NCBI GenBank assembly: GCA_036505015.1
Contig: DASXUC010000116.1
Location: 1-64,000 of the forward strand
Length of the DNA: 64,000 bases
Direction of reading: 5' to 3'
From: DASXUC01 sp036505015
GTDB lineage: Bacteria > Sysuimicrobiota > Sysuimicrobiia > Sysuimicrobiales > Kaftiobacteriaceae
The position numbers and the translations under genes are program-made. Shown here piece after piece: positions 43,806-52,940 of the stretch. Within the stretch, counting starts at the first letter, position 1; each line of letters begins with the position of its first letter. The notes beneath the pieces are model-generated. The model did no database searches. It was given only the letters and a program-made list of their open reading frames with translations, and was not told the origin of the DNA.

Positions 43806-43859
43806 CTGCGGGAACAAGGGAACAGGGGAACACGGGAACAACTGCACGCGTGTTCCTTT
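43806..43859. repeat. Tandem-unit intergenic element (GGGAACA type)
   Basis: GGGAACA-type units occur four times in 43809-43840, followed by the inverted word GTGTTCCTTT (43850-43859). It lies between the third OmpH gene and lpxD and is a shorter version of the elements at 52941 and 63660. Confidence 0.55.
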
Positions 43860-43897
43860 CCTCCGCGCATGCTGCCGCGCGTGATGGGGTTGCGACC

Positions 43898-44935
43898 ATG
43901 AAATTGAGGGAGTTGGCCGAGGTCGTGGGCGGGCGGGTCGTCGGCGACGGCGACGTCGAGATCACGTCGGTGTCCGAGTCCGCGCGCGCGTCGGCCGGCG
44001 CGCTGGTCATGATCCGGAACAAGAAGGATCTGGCCGCCGCGGAGGCGAGCGGCGCGTCGGCCCTCTTGCTGTCTGAGCGAATGGCTTCCCGCGCGCTGCC
44101 GGCGATCGTGGCGCCAAATCTCCGCTTGGCCTTTGCGCTGGCGATCCGCCGGCTCCATCCCTCCACGCCGCCTGCCGTGGGCGTGCACCCCACGGCGGTG
44201 CTCGGGGCCGGGGTCGCCGTCGGCCGCGGGGCCGCCATCGGTCCGCACGTCGTCGTCGGCGACGGGGCGGTGATCGGCGAGGACGTCGTCATCACCGCGC
44301 TCTGCGCCATCGGAAAGGACGTGACGATCGGCGCGCAGTCGGTGCTGCACCCGCTGGTGACCATCTACGACGGATGTCAGATCGGCCGCCGTGTCATTCT
44401 GCATGCCGGCGCGGTCATCGGAGGAGACGGGTTCGGGTTCGCACGCGACGGCGACCGGTACGTGAAGATCCCGCACGTCGGGCGCGTCGTGATCGAGGAC
44501 GACGTGGAGATCGGCGTCAACACCGCGGTCGACCGCGCGACGCTCGGGGAAACGCGCATCGGCGAAGGATCGAAGATCGACAACCTCGTGCAGGTGGGGC
44601 ACAATGTCACGATCGGCCGTCATGTCGTCATCGCCGGGATGAGCGGCATCGCCGGCAGCGCCACCATCGAGGATGGCGCCGTGCTGGCCGGGAACGTCGG
44701 GATCGTCGATCACGTCACCGTCGGCGCCGGCGCGACGTTGATGGCGCGTGCCGCCGCGCACACCGACGTGCCCCCGGGCGCGGTGATGTCAGGATCTCCA
44801 GCCCTCAGCCATCGCGAAGACTACAAGATTCTGGCGATGCTGCGGCGCCTGCCCGAAGTATTCGATCGACTGCTCGCTCTGGAGCGCTCCTCCGAGCGCC
44901 CGCAGCGTCGACCGCCTCCCGACCGCGCCCCGTGA
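43898..44935 (+). CDS. lpxD: UDP-3-O-(3-hydroxyacyl)glucosamine N-acyltransferase
   Basis: A 345-residue third-step enzyme of lipid A synthesis. The N-terminal uridine-binding domain (MKLRELAEVVGGRVVGDGDV) leads to a left-handed hexapeptide beta-helix (VGVHPTAVLGAGVAVGRGAA). Family motifs: HAGAVIGGDGFGFARDGDRY, DNLVQVGHNVTIGRHVVIAG, MSGIAGSATIEDGAVLAGNV. I start at ATG 43898; the frame is open further upstream into the repeat. The next gene's GTG overlaps its stop. Confidence 0.95.
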   Translation: MKLRELAEVVGGRVVGDGDVEITSVSESARASAGALVMIRNKKDLAAAEASGASALLLSERMASRALPAIVAPNLRLAFALAIRRLHPSTPPAVGVHPTAVLGAGVAVGRGAAIGPHVVVGDGAVIGEDVVITALCAIGKDVTIGAQSVLHPLVTIYDGCQIGRRVILHAGAVIGGDGFGFARDGDRYVKIPHVGRVVIEDDVEIGVNTAVDRATLGETRIGEGSKIDNLVQVGHNVTIGRHVVIAGMSGIAGSATIEDGAVLAGNVGIVDHVTVGAGATLMARAAAHTDVPPGAVMSGSPALSHREDYKILAMLRRLPEVFDRLLALERSSERPQRRPPPDRAP

Positions 44936-46719
44936 CGCGCCGGTGGCCGGTGCGGGCGGCGATCAGCTCGGGGCTGATGATCGTGGTGATCGCCGCGTGC
45001 CCGGGCGCCCTCGCGTCGGCCCCCGTGGTGGTGATCGGCGGGCCGCGTGGCGCGGACGTCGTGCTGAACGGCCGCACCGTGATCCATCTGCAGGGCCTGG
45101 GCGCGCCCGCGCGCGCCGCCGCAGCGGCGCGGCGGCTCGACGCGCTGCGGGGGCCGGCTCCTCCGGTGATCGCCGTGATGCCCGACGGTCTCGCCGCCAC
45201 GCTGTGGGTCAACGGCACCGCGATCATCTCCGTGGATCGCACCCAGGCGGCCTTGCGCGGCACGGTGCCGCGGGCGCTGGCCCAGAGTTGGGGACGGCAG
45301 ATCCGCGCCGCGCTGCCGATCCATCTCCTTACCGTGTCCCCCTCCGCGGTGACGCTGCATCCGGGGGAGCGGCTGGTCGTCGCCGTCGGCGTCTTCCCCC
45401 GCATCCCCGTCCGGCTGTCGGGGTTCGATCGCCGCACGATCCTCGCGGGAGCGGTGCGTGACGGGATTGCCATTGCCGGCCGCGAGGAGGGAAGCACGGC
45501 GATCCTCATCCATGCGGGCCGGGCAGCCGTCTATCTTTCCGTCGCGGTCCGTCCCGCATCCGCGCGCCTGCCCGCCAACGTGCGGGTATCGGTGACCGGC
45601 AATCCGGCCGATCCGGATCTCGTGCGTGATGCGATCCGGCAGGCGATTCTGCGCGCCACGAAGGCCCGGCCCGGGTCGCAGGTCAGTATCGGCGTGATCG
45701 ATCAGCTGGCGCCTGCGCCCGGCCAGTTCGCGAATGCACCCGTGCGGGTGACGGTGCGCAACCCTCTGGCTGCGCCGGTGGACGGCACCGTGTATGCGTC
45801 TGTGGCCAACGTGCCGATGGATCTCGCCACGCCGGCGCGGCTGCTGATCAGCAACCGGCCGGAAACCGTTGTCGCCAATGGTGTGCTGTTTGCCGAGACG
45901 CTGCGGCCGGACGAGGCCGTGCGGTTGCTCTACCACCACACCAACGGCGCGGCCTCAAAGAAAGTTATCGCGGTGACGCTGGCCAACCCCGGGGAGGGTC
46001 CGGCGACGGTGTTTCTCACCGGGGCGACGGCCGGACCGTCCACCGACGTGATGTATGCCGGTTCGGCCGCGGCGGATCGGTTCGTCCGGCGAATCGCCGC
46101 CGGGCAGGGGTATCTGCTGGAGATCGCTCCTCATCAGTCGCACACCTTTTCGGTGGTGGAGATGACGCCCGGCGCGCTGGTGACCGGGCTGCTGCAGGTG
46201 CAGCTGCGCGGCGGCAGCCGGCTGACGGTGACCGTGCACATCCGCTCGCCGTGGCTGCTGGAGCGCACCGTCACGTCCGAGGTCAACCAAACCGCGTATG
46301 CTCATCCGCGAGGGGCGTTCCGCACGGCGGAAGTGAAGATCACCCGCACCGTCCGCAGCGGCGAGCGGGTCGTCCTCACCGATCTCGGTTTTGCCGTGAC
46401 GCCCGACGATCCGGCGACCGGAGAGCGCCTCGCCGGAGACTACGGCATTCTCTACCGCCTGACCGTTGAGCTGGTCAACCAATCGGACCGTGAGGCGGCG
46501 TTCACCATCAGCGCGCAGGCCCTCAGCGGGCCGTCGCGGGGCATGCTGCTCGTCGCCGGCACGCCGGTGGACTTCGGGCTGCTGCGGATCGGCGAGGAGC
46601 GCGCCCTCACCACGATCGACCTGGCTGCGGGCGAATCCAGAACCGTGGAGATGCTGACGATGCCGGCGGCCGGATCATTCTATCCCGTGCGGCTGACCAT
46701 GCGGGGCGCGGCGAAATGA
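44932..46719 (+). CDS. Unknown exported protein inside the lpx cluster
   Basis: A 595-residue exported protein between lpxD and lpxC, with GTGA and ATGA overlaps on each side, so it is fully embedded in the operon. Signal peptide (SSGLMIVVIAACPGALASAP). Residues 30-110 carry two short strands around VVLNGRTVIHLQG and LWVNGTAIISVDRTQA, reminiscent of periplasmic domains that bear VxVNG words. The rest is beta-rich and looks like stacked Ig-like domains (VRVTVRNPLAAPVDGTVYAS, GILYRLTVELVNQSDREAAF). No enzyme motif is visible. A role in lipid A or LPS handling is inferred only from position. Confidence 0.75.
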   Translation: MTRRWPVRAAISSGLMIVVIAACPGALASAPVVVIGGPRGADVVLNGRTVIHLQGLGAPARAAAAARRLDALRGPAPPVIAVMPDGLAATLWVNGTAIISVDRTQAALRGTVPRALAQSWGRQIRAALPIHLLTVSPSAVTLHPGERLVVAVGVFPRIPVRLSGFDRRTILAGAVRDGIAIAGREEGSTAILIHAGRAAVYLSVAVRPASARLPANVRVSVTGNPADPDLVRDAIRQAILRATKARPGSQVSIGVIDQLAPAPGQFANAPVRVTVRNPLAAPVDGTVYASVANVPMDLATPARLLISNRPETVVANGVLFAETLRPDEAVRLLYHHTNGAASKKVIAVTLANPGEGPATVFLTGATAGPSTDVMYAGSAAADRFVRRIAAGQGYLLEIAPHQSHTFSVVEMTPGALVTGLLQVQLRGGSRLTVTVHIRSPWLLERTVTSEVNQTAYAHPRGAFRTAEVKITRTVRSGERVVLTDLGFAVTPDDPATGERLAGDYGILYRLTVELVNQSDREAAFTISAQALSGPSRGMLLVAGTPVDFGLLRIGEERALTTIDLAAGESRTVEMLTMPAAGSFYPVRLTMRGAAK

Positions 46720-47564
46720 ATCCCGCGCCGAGCGCACAGCGCACGATCAGCCGGGCGTGCGTCCTGGCCGGCTACGGGCTGCACACGGGGGAACGCACGG
46801 CCGTGCGGTGTCTCCCCGCGCCGAAGGGCACCGGCGTCACGTTCGTGCTGAACGGGGTCGAGATTCCCGCCCGGCTCGACGCCGTGGTGGATAGCCACCG
46901 CGGAGTGACGCTCGGGCGCGGAGGCGTCGTCGTCCGCACGGTCGAGCATCTGCTGGCCGCGGCCAGCGCCTTAGGCATCGCCAACCTCCGGGTCGAAGTG
47001 GACGGTGAGGAGCTTCCCGCGCTGGACGGCAGCGCACGGCCTTTCGCCGATGCGCTGACTGCCGCCGGGGCCGTCACGCAGGGCGTCGCGTGGAGGCCGG
47101 TCGATCTCGCCGAACCAGTCTGGGTGAGCCGCGGAGCCACGTTCGTGCTGGCGCTTCCGGCTCCGATCCTGCGCGTCACGTACGTGGTCCCGACGGGCAT
47201 CCCCTCGCTGGGTACGCAGAGCATCGACATCCGCGATCCCGCCGGAGTATTCACCGAGCAGCTCGCGCCGGCGCGGACGTGGGGCTTTGCGTCTGAGGCG
47301 GCCGCGTTGCGGGCGGAAGGCCTCGCCCGGGGCGCGTCGGAAGACAATACGCTGGGGTTGGGGCCGGAGGGCTTCCTGTGGCCGCCACGATTTGATGACG
47401 AGCCCGCCCGGCATAAGGTCCTCGACCTGCTCGGCGATATCGCGCTGCTGGGGCGGCCGCTCCGGGCGCACGTGCTGGCGGTGGCTGCCGGGCACGCCTT
47501 GCACGTCGAACTCGCGCGAGCCATCGAGAAGCGTCAGGAGGCAGCAGATGGTTCTGGAGCGTGA
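46716..47564 (+). CDS. lpxC: UDP-3-O-acyl-N-acetylglucosamine deacetylase
   Basis: A 282-residue zinc amidase, the committed step of lipid A synthesis. Zinc ligands are seen as H78 (VVRTVEHLLAA), H233 and D237 (DDEPARHKVLDLLGD); the catalytic histidine is H260 (AAGHALHVELARA). Also typical are GYGLHTGE and LPALDGSARPF. It is not fused to FabZ, unlike in Bacteroidetes and some others, but overlaps fabZ by 17 bases. ATG overlaps the previous stop. Confidence 0.97.
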   Translation: MNPAPSAQRTISRACVLAGYGLHTGERTAVRCLPAPKGTGVTFVLNGVEIPARLDAVVDSHRGVTLGRGGVVVRTVEHLLAAASALGIANLRVEVDGEELPALDGSARPFADALTAAGAVTQGVAWRPVDLAEPVWVSRGATFVLALPAPILRVTYVVPTGIPSLGTQSIDIRDPAGVFTEQLAPARTWGFASEAAALRAEGLARGASEDNTLGLGPEGFLWPPRFDDEPARHKVLDLLGDIALLGRPLRAHVLAVAAGHALHVELARAIEKRQEAADGSGA

Positions 47565-47991
47565 AGACATCGAGCGGATCATCCCTCACCGCCCGCCGTT
47601 CTTGTTCGTCGATCGCATCCTCGAGTTCGATGAGGTCGGCCGGAAGATCGTCGGCGAATACCTCGTCCGCGGCGACGAGTGGTTCTTCGCGGGGCATTTT
47701 CCCGGCCGTCCCGTGATGCCCGGCGTGCTGATCATCGAAGCGCTCGCGCAGACCGCGGCGTGTATGATCCTGCGGGCGCCGTCGTTCACCGACCGCACGC
47801 CGTACTTCGCACGGATCGACAACGCCCGGTTTCGACGCCCGGTCTCCCCCGGGGACAGGCTGGTGATGGAAGTCTCCCTGTTGTGGATCAAGGGCCGCGT
47901 TGGACGCACCACCAGCCGGGCCACGGTCGGCGGCGTCGTGGTGGCGGAGGCGGAGTTCACCAGCGTCGCCGGGGAGGAGCCGGCGGTATGA
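47548..47991 (+). CDS. fabZ: 3-hydroxyacyl-ACP dehydratase
   Basis: A 147-residue hot-dog dehydratase of fatty acid synthesis. IIPHRPPFLFVDRILEFD at the start and the active-site helix HFPGRPVMPGVLIIEA, with H50 and E64. It uses the same 3-hydroxyacyl-ACP pool that LpxA and LpxD draw on, which explains its place between lpxC and lpxA. ATG 47548 with AGGAGG upstream (47536-47541); overlaps lpxC by 17 bases and lpxA by four. Confidence 0.97.
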   Translation: MVLEREDIERIIPHRPPFLFVDRILEFDEVGRKIVGEYLVRGDEWFFAGHFPGRPVMPGVLIIEALAQTAACMILRAPSFTDRTPYFARIDNARFRRPVSPGDRLVMEVSLLWIKGRVGRTTSRATVGGVVVAEAEFTSVAGEEPAV

Positions 47992-48794
47992 GCGTGACCG
48001 TGCACGCCACCGCCGTCGTGGATCCGTCCGCGGATCTGGGCGACAGCGTCGACGTCGGCGCCTACGCCGTGATCGGGCCCCGCGTCAGTGTCGGCCCCGC
48101 CACGATCGTCGGCCCACACGTGATCATCGAACAGGATGTGCGGATCGGCGCAGGCAACCGGATTCATGCCGGGGCCGCCATCGGCGGCTCGCCTCAACAC
48201 CGCGACTATGCCGGTGAGCGCACCTACGTGCGGATCGGGGACCGGAACGTGATCCGTGAATACGCCACCATCCACCGCGGGTTCGGTGAGGGCACGGCCA
48301 CCGAGATCGGCGACGATACGATGATCATGGCCGGCGCGCATGTCAGCCACAACTGTCGGATTGGCAACGGCGCGGTCATCGTCAACGCCGCGATGCTGGC
48401 GGGGTTCGCCCAGATCGGCGAGCAGGCCAACATCAGCGGTTTGGTGGGGGTGCACCAGTTTGTGCGCGTCGGGCGCCTGGCGATGGTCGGGCCGGTGTCC
48501 ATGGTGCGGCAGGATGTGCCGCCGTTCATCCTGACCGCGGGCCCGTCCGCCCGCGCGTACGGCTTGAACGTCATCGGGCTGACGCGCGCCGGCGTCGCCG
48601 CCGAGCACCGTGACGCGTTGAAGCAGGCGTTTGCCCTCCTGTACCGCCGGCGGCTCGCCCTGCCCACGGCGCTGGGGCGCATGGAAGACGAACTCGGGAC
48701 CGATCCGTACGTCCGGCAGCTGATCGATTTTCTGACCGCCGGAACGCACCGGCGCGGAATCGTGCCGTGGTCGCGCGAAGCCCCATCGGACTGA
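47988..48794 (+). CDS. lpxA: UDP-N-acetylglucosamine acyltransferase
   Basis: A 268-residue first-step enzyme of lipid A synthesis. Hexapeptide beta-helix (VHATAVVDPSADLGDSVDVG) with the catalytic histidine H121 in MIMAGAHVSHNC, then VNAAMLAGFAQIGEQANISG. The C-terminal helical region is present (YGLNVIGLTRAGVAAEHRDA). ATG 47988 overlaps fabZ by four bases; its 3' end overlaps lpxI by 28. Confidence 0.96.
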   Translation: MSVTVHATAVVDPSADLGDSVDVGAYAVIGPRVSVGPATIVGPHVIIEQDVRIGAGNRIHAGAAIGGSPQHRDYAGERTYVRIGDRNVIREYATIHRGFGEGTATEIGDDTMIMAGAHVSHNCRIGNGAVIVNAAMLAGFAQIGEQANISGLVGVHQFVRVGRLAMVGPVSMVRQDVPPFILTAGPSARAYGLNVIGLTRAGVAAEHRDALKQAFALLYRRRLALPTALGRMEDELGTDPYVRQLIDFLTAGTHRRGIVPWSREAPSD

Positions 48795-49606
48795 TCGCCG
48801 GATCCGGCCGGCTCCCGGAGGTGCTGGCCGAATCGGTCCGTGCGCAAGGCCGTCCCCTCGTCGTGTTTCGCCTGCCCGGCGCCGAACCGGGGGCGGCGCG
48901 CGCGGCCAACCACCGCTACGACGTGGGCTACGGCGAGATGCGACCGATCCTGGCGGCGCTGCAGGAACACGGCGTGCGTGAGCTCGTCTTCGCCGGTGGG
49001 GTGCCGCACGTGAAGCTGGTCGACGCCGGCGATTCCGCGCTGCGGGCGTTCCTCGACATGCACCGCGATCGCACCGGCCAATCCCTCTTCCTGCAAGGGG
49101 TCGCGCTGCTGGAGGGGATGGGCGTCCAGGTGCGCAGCCCGCTGGACCTCCTGCCCGATCTGGCAATGCCGGAAGGCGTCTTGACCGCGCGGGGACCCAC
49201 CGAGGGGCAGTGGAAGGACGTCGCGCGCGGGCTGGCCATCGCCGGCGCGCTTGCCGGCGAGGAGGTGGGCCAGGCCGTTGCTCTCTTCAACGGCGTTGTG
49301 GTCGCCGTCGAGGCCGCCGACGGCACCGACGCGACGATCGCGCGCGCGGGGACGCTTGCGCGCGGTGTGGTGATCATCAAAGCGGCCCGGCCGCGGCAGG
49401 ATCCGCGGTTCGACCTGCCCGCCGCGGGGGTCGAGACACTCCAGGTGATGCGGGACGCCGGGGCGGCGGTCCTGGCGATGGAAGCCGGACGCACGCTGCT
49501 GGTCGATCGGGAGGCCGCCGTGGCCTCCGCGGATCAGGCCGGGATCGTCATCGTCGGCGTCGATCCCTCGATGTCCGCCCTCCGAGGTCCGATGTCCGAT
49601 CCATGA
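48767..49606 (+). CDS. lpxI: UDP-2,3-diacylglucosamine diphosphatase, LpxI type
   Basis: A 279-residue DUF1009/LpxI protein that converts UDP-2,3-diacylglucosamine to lipid X. IGLIAGSGRLPEVLAESVRA at the N-terminus, VRELVFAGGVPHVKLVDAG in the middle, and the C-terminal VVIIKAARPRQDPRFDLPAA followed by GVETLQVMRDAGAAVLAMEA are characteristic. LpxI replaces LpxH in this lineage; no LpxH is seen. It starts with GTG inside the lpxA 3' end and is followed by lpxB (ATGA overlap). Confidence 0.95.
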   Translation: MVARSPIGLIAGSGRLPEVLAESVRAQGRPLVVFRLPGAEPGAARAANHRYDVGYGEMRPILAALQEHGVRELVFAGGVPHVKLVDAGDSALRAFLDMHRDRTGQSLFLQGVALLEGMGVQVRSPLDLLPDLAMPEGVLTARGPTEGQWKDVARGLAIAGALAGEEVGQAVALFNGVVVAVEAADGTDATIARAGTLARGVVIIKAARPRQDPRFDLPAAGVETLQVMRDAGAAVLAMEAGRTLLVDREAAVASADQAGIVIVGVDPSMSALRGPMSDP

Positions 49607-50799
49607 ACCTGAACCCGCAGACGGGCGGACCCCGGACCGCGGCCCCCCGATCCCGGAAGGTGTTTTTCGTGGCCGGCGAAGTGTCCGGCGACATTCAGAC
49701 GGCCCACCTGATCGAGGAGCTGCGCAGACGCGATCCGCACGTCGAACTGATGGGCGTCGGCGGCTCCCGGATGGCGGCCGCCGGCATGTCGGTGGTCCTC
49801 GACAGCACGCAGTGGGGGGTGATCGGCCATGCGGCGTCCTTGCTGCGCGCCCCGGGGCTCCTTCGTGCACTGCATGCCGTCGCCGCTGCGGTCCGGAGGA
49901 TCCGCCCGCAGGTGCTGGTGCTCGTCGATTTCCCGGGGTTCAACCTGCGGCTGGCACAGATCCTGCGCACGGAGGTACCGATCCTGTACTATTTCCCGCC
50001 GATGGTCTCGGTGCGGCTGGGCAATCGTGCGGCGTCCATCGCCGCGCTGGGGATGCGCCTGCTCACCGTGTTTCCCTTTGAGGAGGCCGCCTACCGCGCC
50101 GCCGGGGCCAACGAGGTGTTCATCGGGCATCCCGCGGTGGACACCGTGCGGCCCCGGCATGACGCCGCCGTCCGGCGCGCGCGGCTCGGTCTGACCGAGC
50201 AGGTCCCGGTGGTCGGATTGTTACCCGGCAGCCGTCCCCAGGAGATCGCGGCCCATCTGCCGGTGATGGTCGCCGCCGCCACGACGCTGGGGCGGATGCA
50301 TCGGGACCTGCAGTTCGTGCTGCCGGTACCGGCGGACCATCTCCGCCCGCACGTGGACCGCGTCCTGGACGCCTCGCCTCTGCCGGTGCACGTCACCGGC
50401 GACGTCTACGATGCGATGGCGGAGTGCACGGTGCTGATGGCGACCAGCGGCAGCGTGACCCTGGAGGCGGCGTTGCTGGGCGTCCCGATGGTGGTCGTCT
50501 ACCGCCTGAGCGCGTTGAGCTGGCAGATCGCGCTGCGCATCACGTTCACGCGCCACGCGTCCCTTCCCAACCTGCTGGCCGGTCGGGAAATCGTCCCCGA
50601 GCTGCTGCAGTCCGCGTTCACGGCGCGCAACCTCACCGCGCAGGTCGATCATCTGCTGACCTCCGCCCCGCGCCGTGCCGAGATGGCCGCGGATCTTCAT
50701 CGGGCCGTATCGCGCCTCGGGCCGCCCGGCGCCACGGCCCGGGCCGCCGGTGAACTGCTTTCGATGCTCGATGCGTACGATAAGATGGAGACACCATGA
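49603..50799 (+). CDS. lpxB: Lipid-A-disaccharide synthase
   Basis: A 398-residue GT19 glycosyltransferase joining UDP-diacyl-GlcN and lipid X. KVFFVAGEVSGDIQTAHLIE, VLVDFPGFNLRLAQIL, then PILYYFPPMVSVRLGNRAA (usually YYVSPQVWAW), LLPGSRPQEIAAHLPVM, LMATSGSVTLEAALLGVPMV. The first 17 residues are a poorly conserved extension. Overlaps lpxI and the LptC-like gene by four bases each. Confidence 0.95.
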   Translation: MNLNPQTGGPRTAAPRSRKVFFVAGEVSGDIQTAHLIEELRRRDPHVELMGVGGSRMAAAGMSVVLDSTQWGVIGHAASLLRAPGLLRALHAVAAAVRRIRPQVLVLVDFPGFNLRLAQILRTEVPILYYFPPMVSVRLGNRAASIAALGMRLLTVFPFEEAAYRAAGANEVFIGHPAVDTVRPRHDAAVRRARLGLTEQVPVVGLLPGSRPQEIAAHLPVMVAAATTLGRMHRDLQFVLPVPADHLRPHVDRVLDASPLPVHVTGDVYDAMAECTVLMATSGSVTLEAALLGVPMVVVYRLSALSWQIALRITFTRHASLPNLLAGREIVPELLQSAFTARNLTAQVDHLLTSAPRRAEMAADLHRAVSRLGPPGATARAAGELLSMLDAYDKMETP

Positions 50800-51413
50800 A
50801 GCGCTGGTTGCCCCTGATCTGGATTCTTGTCGGCGTGATGGTCGGCATCGCGGCCGCCCGCATCTGGCAGGGCGCACCGGCGGCTGAGCTGCCGCCCCCG
50901 CATGCCGCGCAGCCGGCCACCCCGGAACCACCGAAACCGCCGAAGGGCACTCCCGCCTCGCCGACCGCCCCCGTCATGCTGCCCCCCGTGCAGCTGGAGC
51001 AGGGCAAACTGACCGGGACGGATGACGCGGGACACAAGCAGTGGGAGCTGACCACCGACAATCTGACGACCGATGACGTCCATCACCGCGTTGTGCTCGA
51101 GCACGTGCACGGCCAGTTTTACAAACAGGGGAAAGTCCAGATGACCCTGGTCGCCGCGCGGGCGATCTTTGCGACCGATACCAAAGACGTCGAACTCACC
51201 GGCGACGTGCAGGCCCGCACCCAGGACGGCCGGACGATGCGCGCCCCGCGGGCGCGATGGGAGGCGGCGCGGAAGCGGCTGGTGGCAACCGGCGGCGTCA
51301 CCGTGACCCAGCAGGGGATGACGATCCGGGCCGATCAGGTGGTGTCCGACCTCGATCTCAAGAACACCGTCTTTACCGGCCATGTGATCGTGACCGTGGC
51401 CGAAGGCAAATGA
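50796..51413 (+). CDS. lptC: LPS export ABC transporter periplasmic protein LptC
   Basis: A 205-residue single-anchor protein (PLIWILVGVMVGIAAARIWQ) with a Pro-rich linker and an LptC beta-jelly-roll (QLEQGKLTGTDDAGHKQWEL, HVHGQFYKQGKVQMTLVAAR, DTKDVELTGDVQARTQDGRT). It receives LPS from LptB2FG and passes it to LptA. Overlaps lpxB and the LptA gene by four bases. Confidence 0.88.
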   Translation: MKRWLPLIWILVGVMVGIAAARIWQGAPAAELPPPHAAQPATPEPPKPPKGTPASPTAPVMLPPVQLEQGKLTGTDDAGHKQWELTTDNLTTDDVHHRVVLEHVHGQFYKQGKVQMTLVAARAIFATDTKDVELTGDVQARTQDGRTMRAPRARWEAARKRLVATGGVTVTQQGMTIRADQVVSDLDLKNTVFTGHVIVTVAEGK

Positions 51414-52219
51414 GCATCTCACGGACGGCCGTCCTCGCGGCGGCGGTGATGCTCGCGGCGGCCGCCGGTCCATCGCGCGCGCAGGGGACGCCGCCGATCG
51501 AGGTCACCGGGGCGACCCACGTCGAGATCGACGAGCGCACGGGGATCTGGCACCTGACCGGAACGCCCGTGACGATCCGCCGCGGGACCGTGCTCGTGCG
51601 GGCCCCGGCCATCGTGTACGACACGAAGCAGAAGATCGTCGAGGCGAGCGGCGGAGTCACCTACGCCGATCCCGACGCACAGCTCACGTCGGCGGCGGCC
51701 ACCGTCTGGCTGGCCGAAGCACGTCTCACCGCGACCGGCGCCGTGAACGGAACGCTGAAGGGTCAGGAGCAGGAAACAACATTGCGCGCCGACCGAGTTG
51801 ACGCCTGGAGGGCGCAGCGCCGGATGGTCGCCACGGGCAGCGTGGTCCTCACCCGTGCGGGCATGACCCTGACCGGTGAGCGCGTCGAGTACGATGACGC
51901 CTCCCAGCACGCGGTCGCGACGGGGCGGCCGGGGATTGCTGCTGAGGAGGGCACCCTGACCGCGGATCGCATCGATGCCGCGCTGCAAACGGAAGAGGCC
52001 ACCGCCGAGGGCAACGTCCACCTGGTGAAAGGCGATATCGATGCGACCGCGCCGCGGGCCGTCCTGCGGCATCGAGACGGGGTGGCCACGCTGACCGGCG
52101 GTGTTACCGTGCGGCGTGGACGGCTGCAGGTCACCGCCCCCACGATGGTCGTGGACCTCAAGAAGAATACGATCACCGCGACCGGCGGCGCGACCATCAT
52201 CGCTCCCCCGGCTCCATAG
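51410..52219 (+). CDS. lptA: LptA-like periplasmic LPS bridge protein (OstA-like repeats)
   Basis: A 269-residue exported protein (signal peptide RTAVLAAAVMLAAAAGPSRA) with repeated OstA/LptA strands: YDTKQKIVEASGGVTYADPD, VDAWRAQRRMVATGSVVLTR, IDAALQTEEATAEGNVHLVK and LKKNTITATGGATIIAPPAP. E. coli LptA is 185 residues; this one is longer and could span more of the periplasm. ATG 51410 overlaps the LptC stop. Confidence 0.88.
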   Translation: MSISRTAVLAAAVMLAAAAGPSRAQGTPPIEVTGATHVEIDERTGIWHLTGTPVTIRRGTVLVRAPAIVYDTKQKIVEASGGVTYADPDAQLTSAAATVWLAEARLTATGAVNGTLKGQEQETTLRADRVDAWRAQRRMVATGSVVLTRAGMTLTGERVEYDDASQHAVATGRPGIAAEEGTLTADRIDAALQTEEATAEGNVHLVKGDIDATAPRAVLRHRDGVATLTGGVTVRRGRLQVTAPTMVVDLKKNTITATGGATIIAPPAP

Positions 52220-52227
52220 CCGGCCCC

Positions 52228-52938
52228 ATGCTCGAGGCCCTCGACCTGGTCAAGCGCTACGGCCCCCGCACCGTCGTCGATGGCGTGTCGCTGCAGGCCG
52301 AGCGCGGGCAGATCCTCGGGTTGCTGGGTCCCAATGGGGCGGGGAAGACGACCACGTTCTACATGATCGTGGGGCTGGTGCGGCCCGACCGCGGCGGTGT
52401 GGCGCTGGACGGCCGCCCGCTGACGAACCTGCCGGTGTACGTGCGGGCGCGCAGCGGGATCGGCTACCTGGCGCAGGAGCCATCGGTCTTCCGCGGTCTC
52501 ACCGTCGAGCAGAACATCCGCATGGTCCTCGACGCCGCCGATCATCCTGGAGCCGACGCCTTGCTGGAAAAGTTGCTCGAGGAGTTCGGGCTGCGCCGGC
52601 TACGGGGGCAACTCGGGATCACCCTGTCCGGCGGCGAGCGCCGCCGCGTGGAAATCGCGCGGGTGCTGGCGATGGAGCCGTCGTACGTTCTGCTCGATGA
52701 GCCGTTTACCGGCATCGACCCGAGATCGGTGTCGGAGATCCAGGACATCGTCGGCGCGCTCCGCGCCCAGGGGTTGGGGATCGTCATCACCGACCACAAC
52801 GTGCGCGACACGCTTGCCATCACCGACCGTGCCGTCATCATCTATGACGGACGCACGCTGCTGGCCGGCACCTCCGCGGAGATTCTGGCCGATCCCGAAG
52901 TGCGCCGGGTCTTCCTGGGGGAGCGCTTCAACTTGTGA
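52228..52938 (+). CDS. lptB: LPS export ABC transporter ATPase LptB
   Basis: A 236-residue ABC ATPase with LptB features: Walker A LGPNGAGKTTTFYMIVGLV, GIGYLAQEPSVFRGLTVEQN, signature LSGGERRRVEIARVL, Walker B YVLLDEPFTGIDP, H-loop VITDHNVRDTL. It powers LPS extraction with LptF/G. It sits eight bases after the LptA gene and is followed by a tandem-unit inverted element and the permease. Confidence 0.96.
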   Translation: MLEALDLVKRYGPRTVVDGVSLQAERGQILGLLGPNGAGKTTTFYMIVGLVRPDRGGVALDGRPLTNLPVYVRARSGIGYLAQEPSVFRGLTVEQNIRMVLDAADHPGADALLEKLLEEFGLRRLRGQLGITLSGGERRRVEIARVLAMEPSYVLLDEPFTGIDPRSVSEIQDIVGALRAQGLGIVITDHNVRDTLAITDRAVIIYDGRTLLAGTSAEILADPEVRRVFLGERFNL

Positions 52939-52940
52939 AA

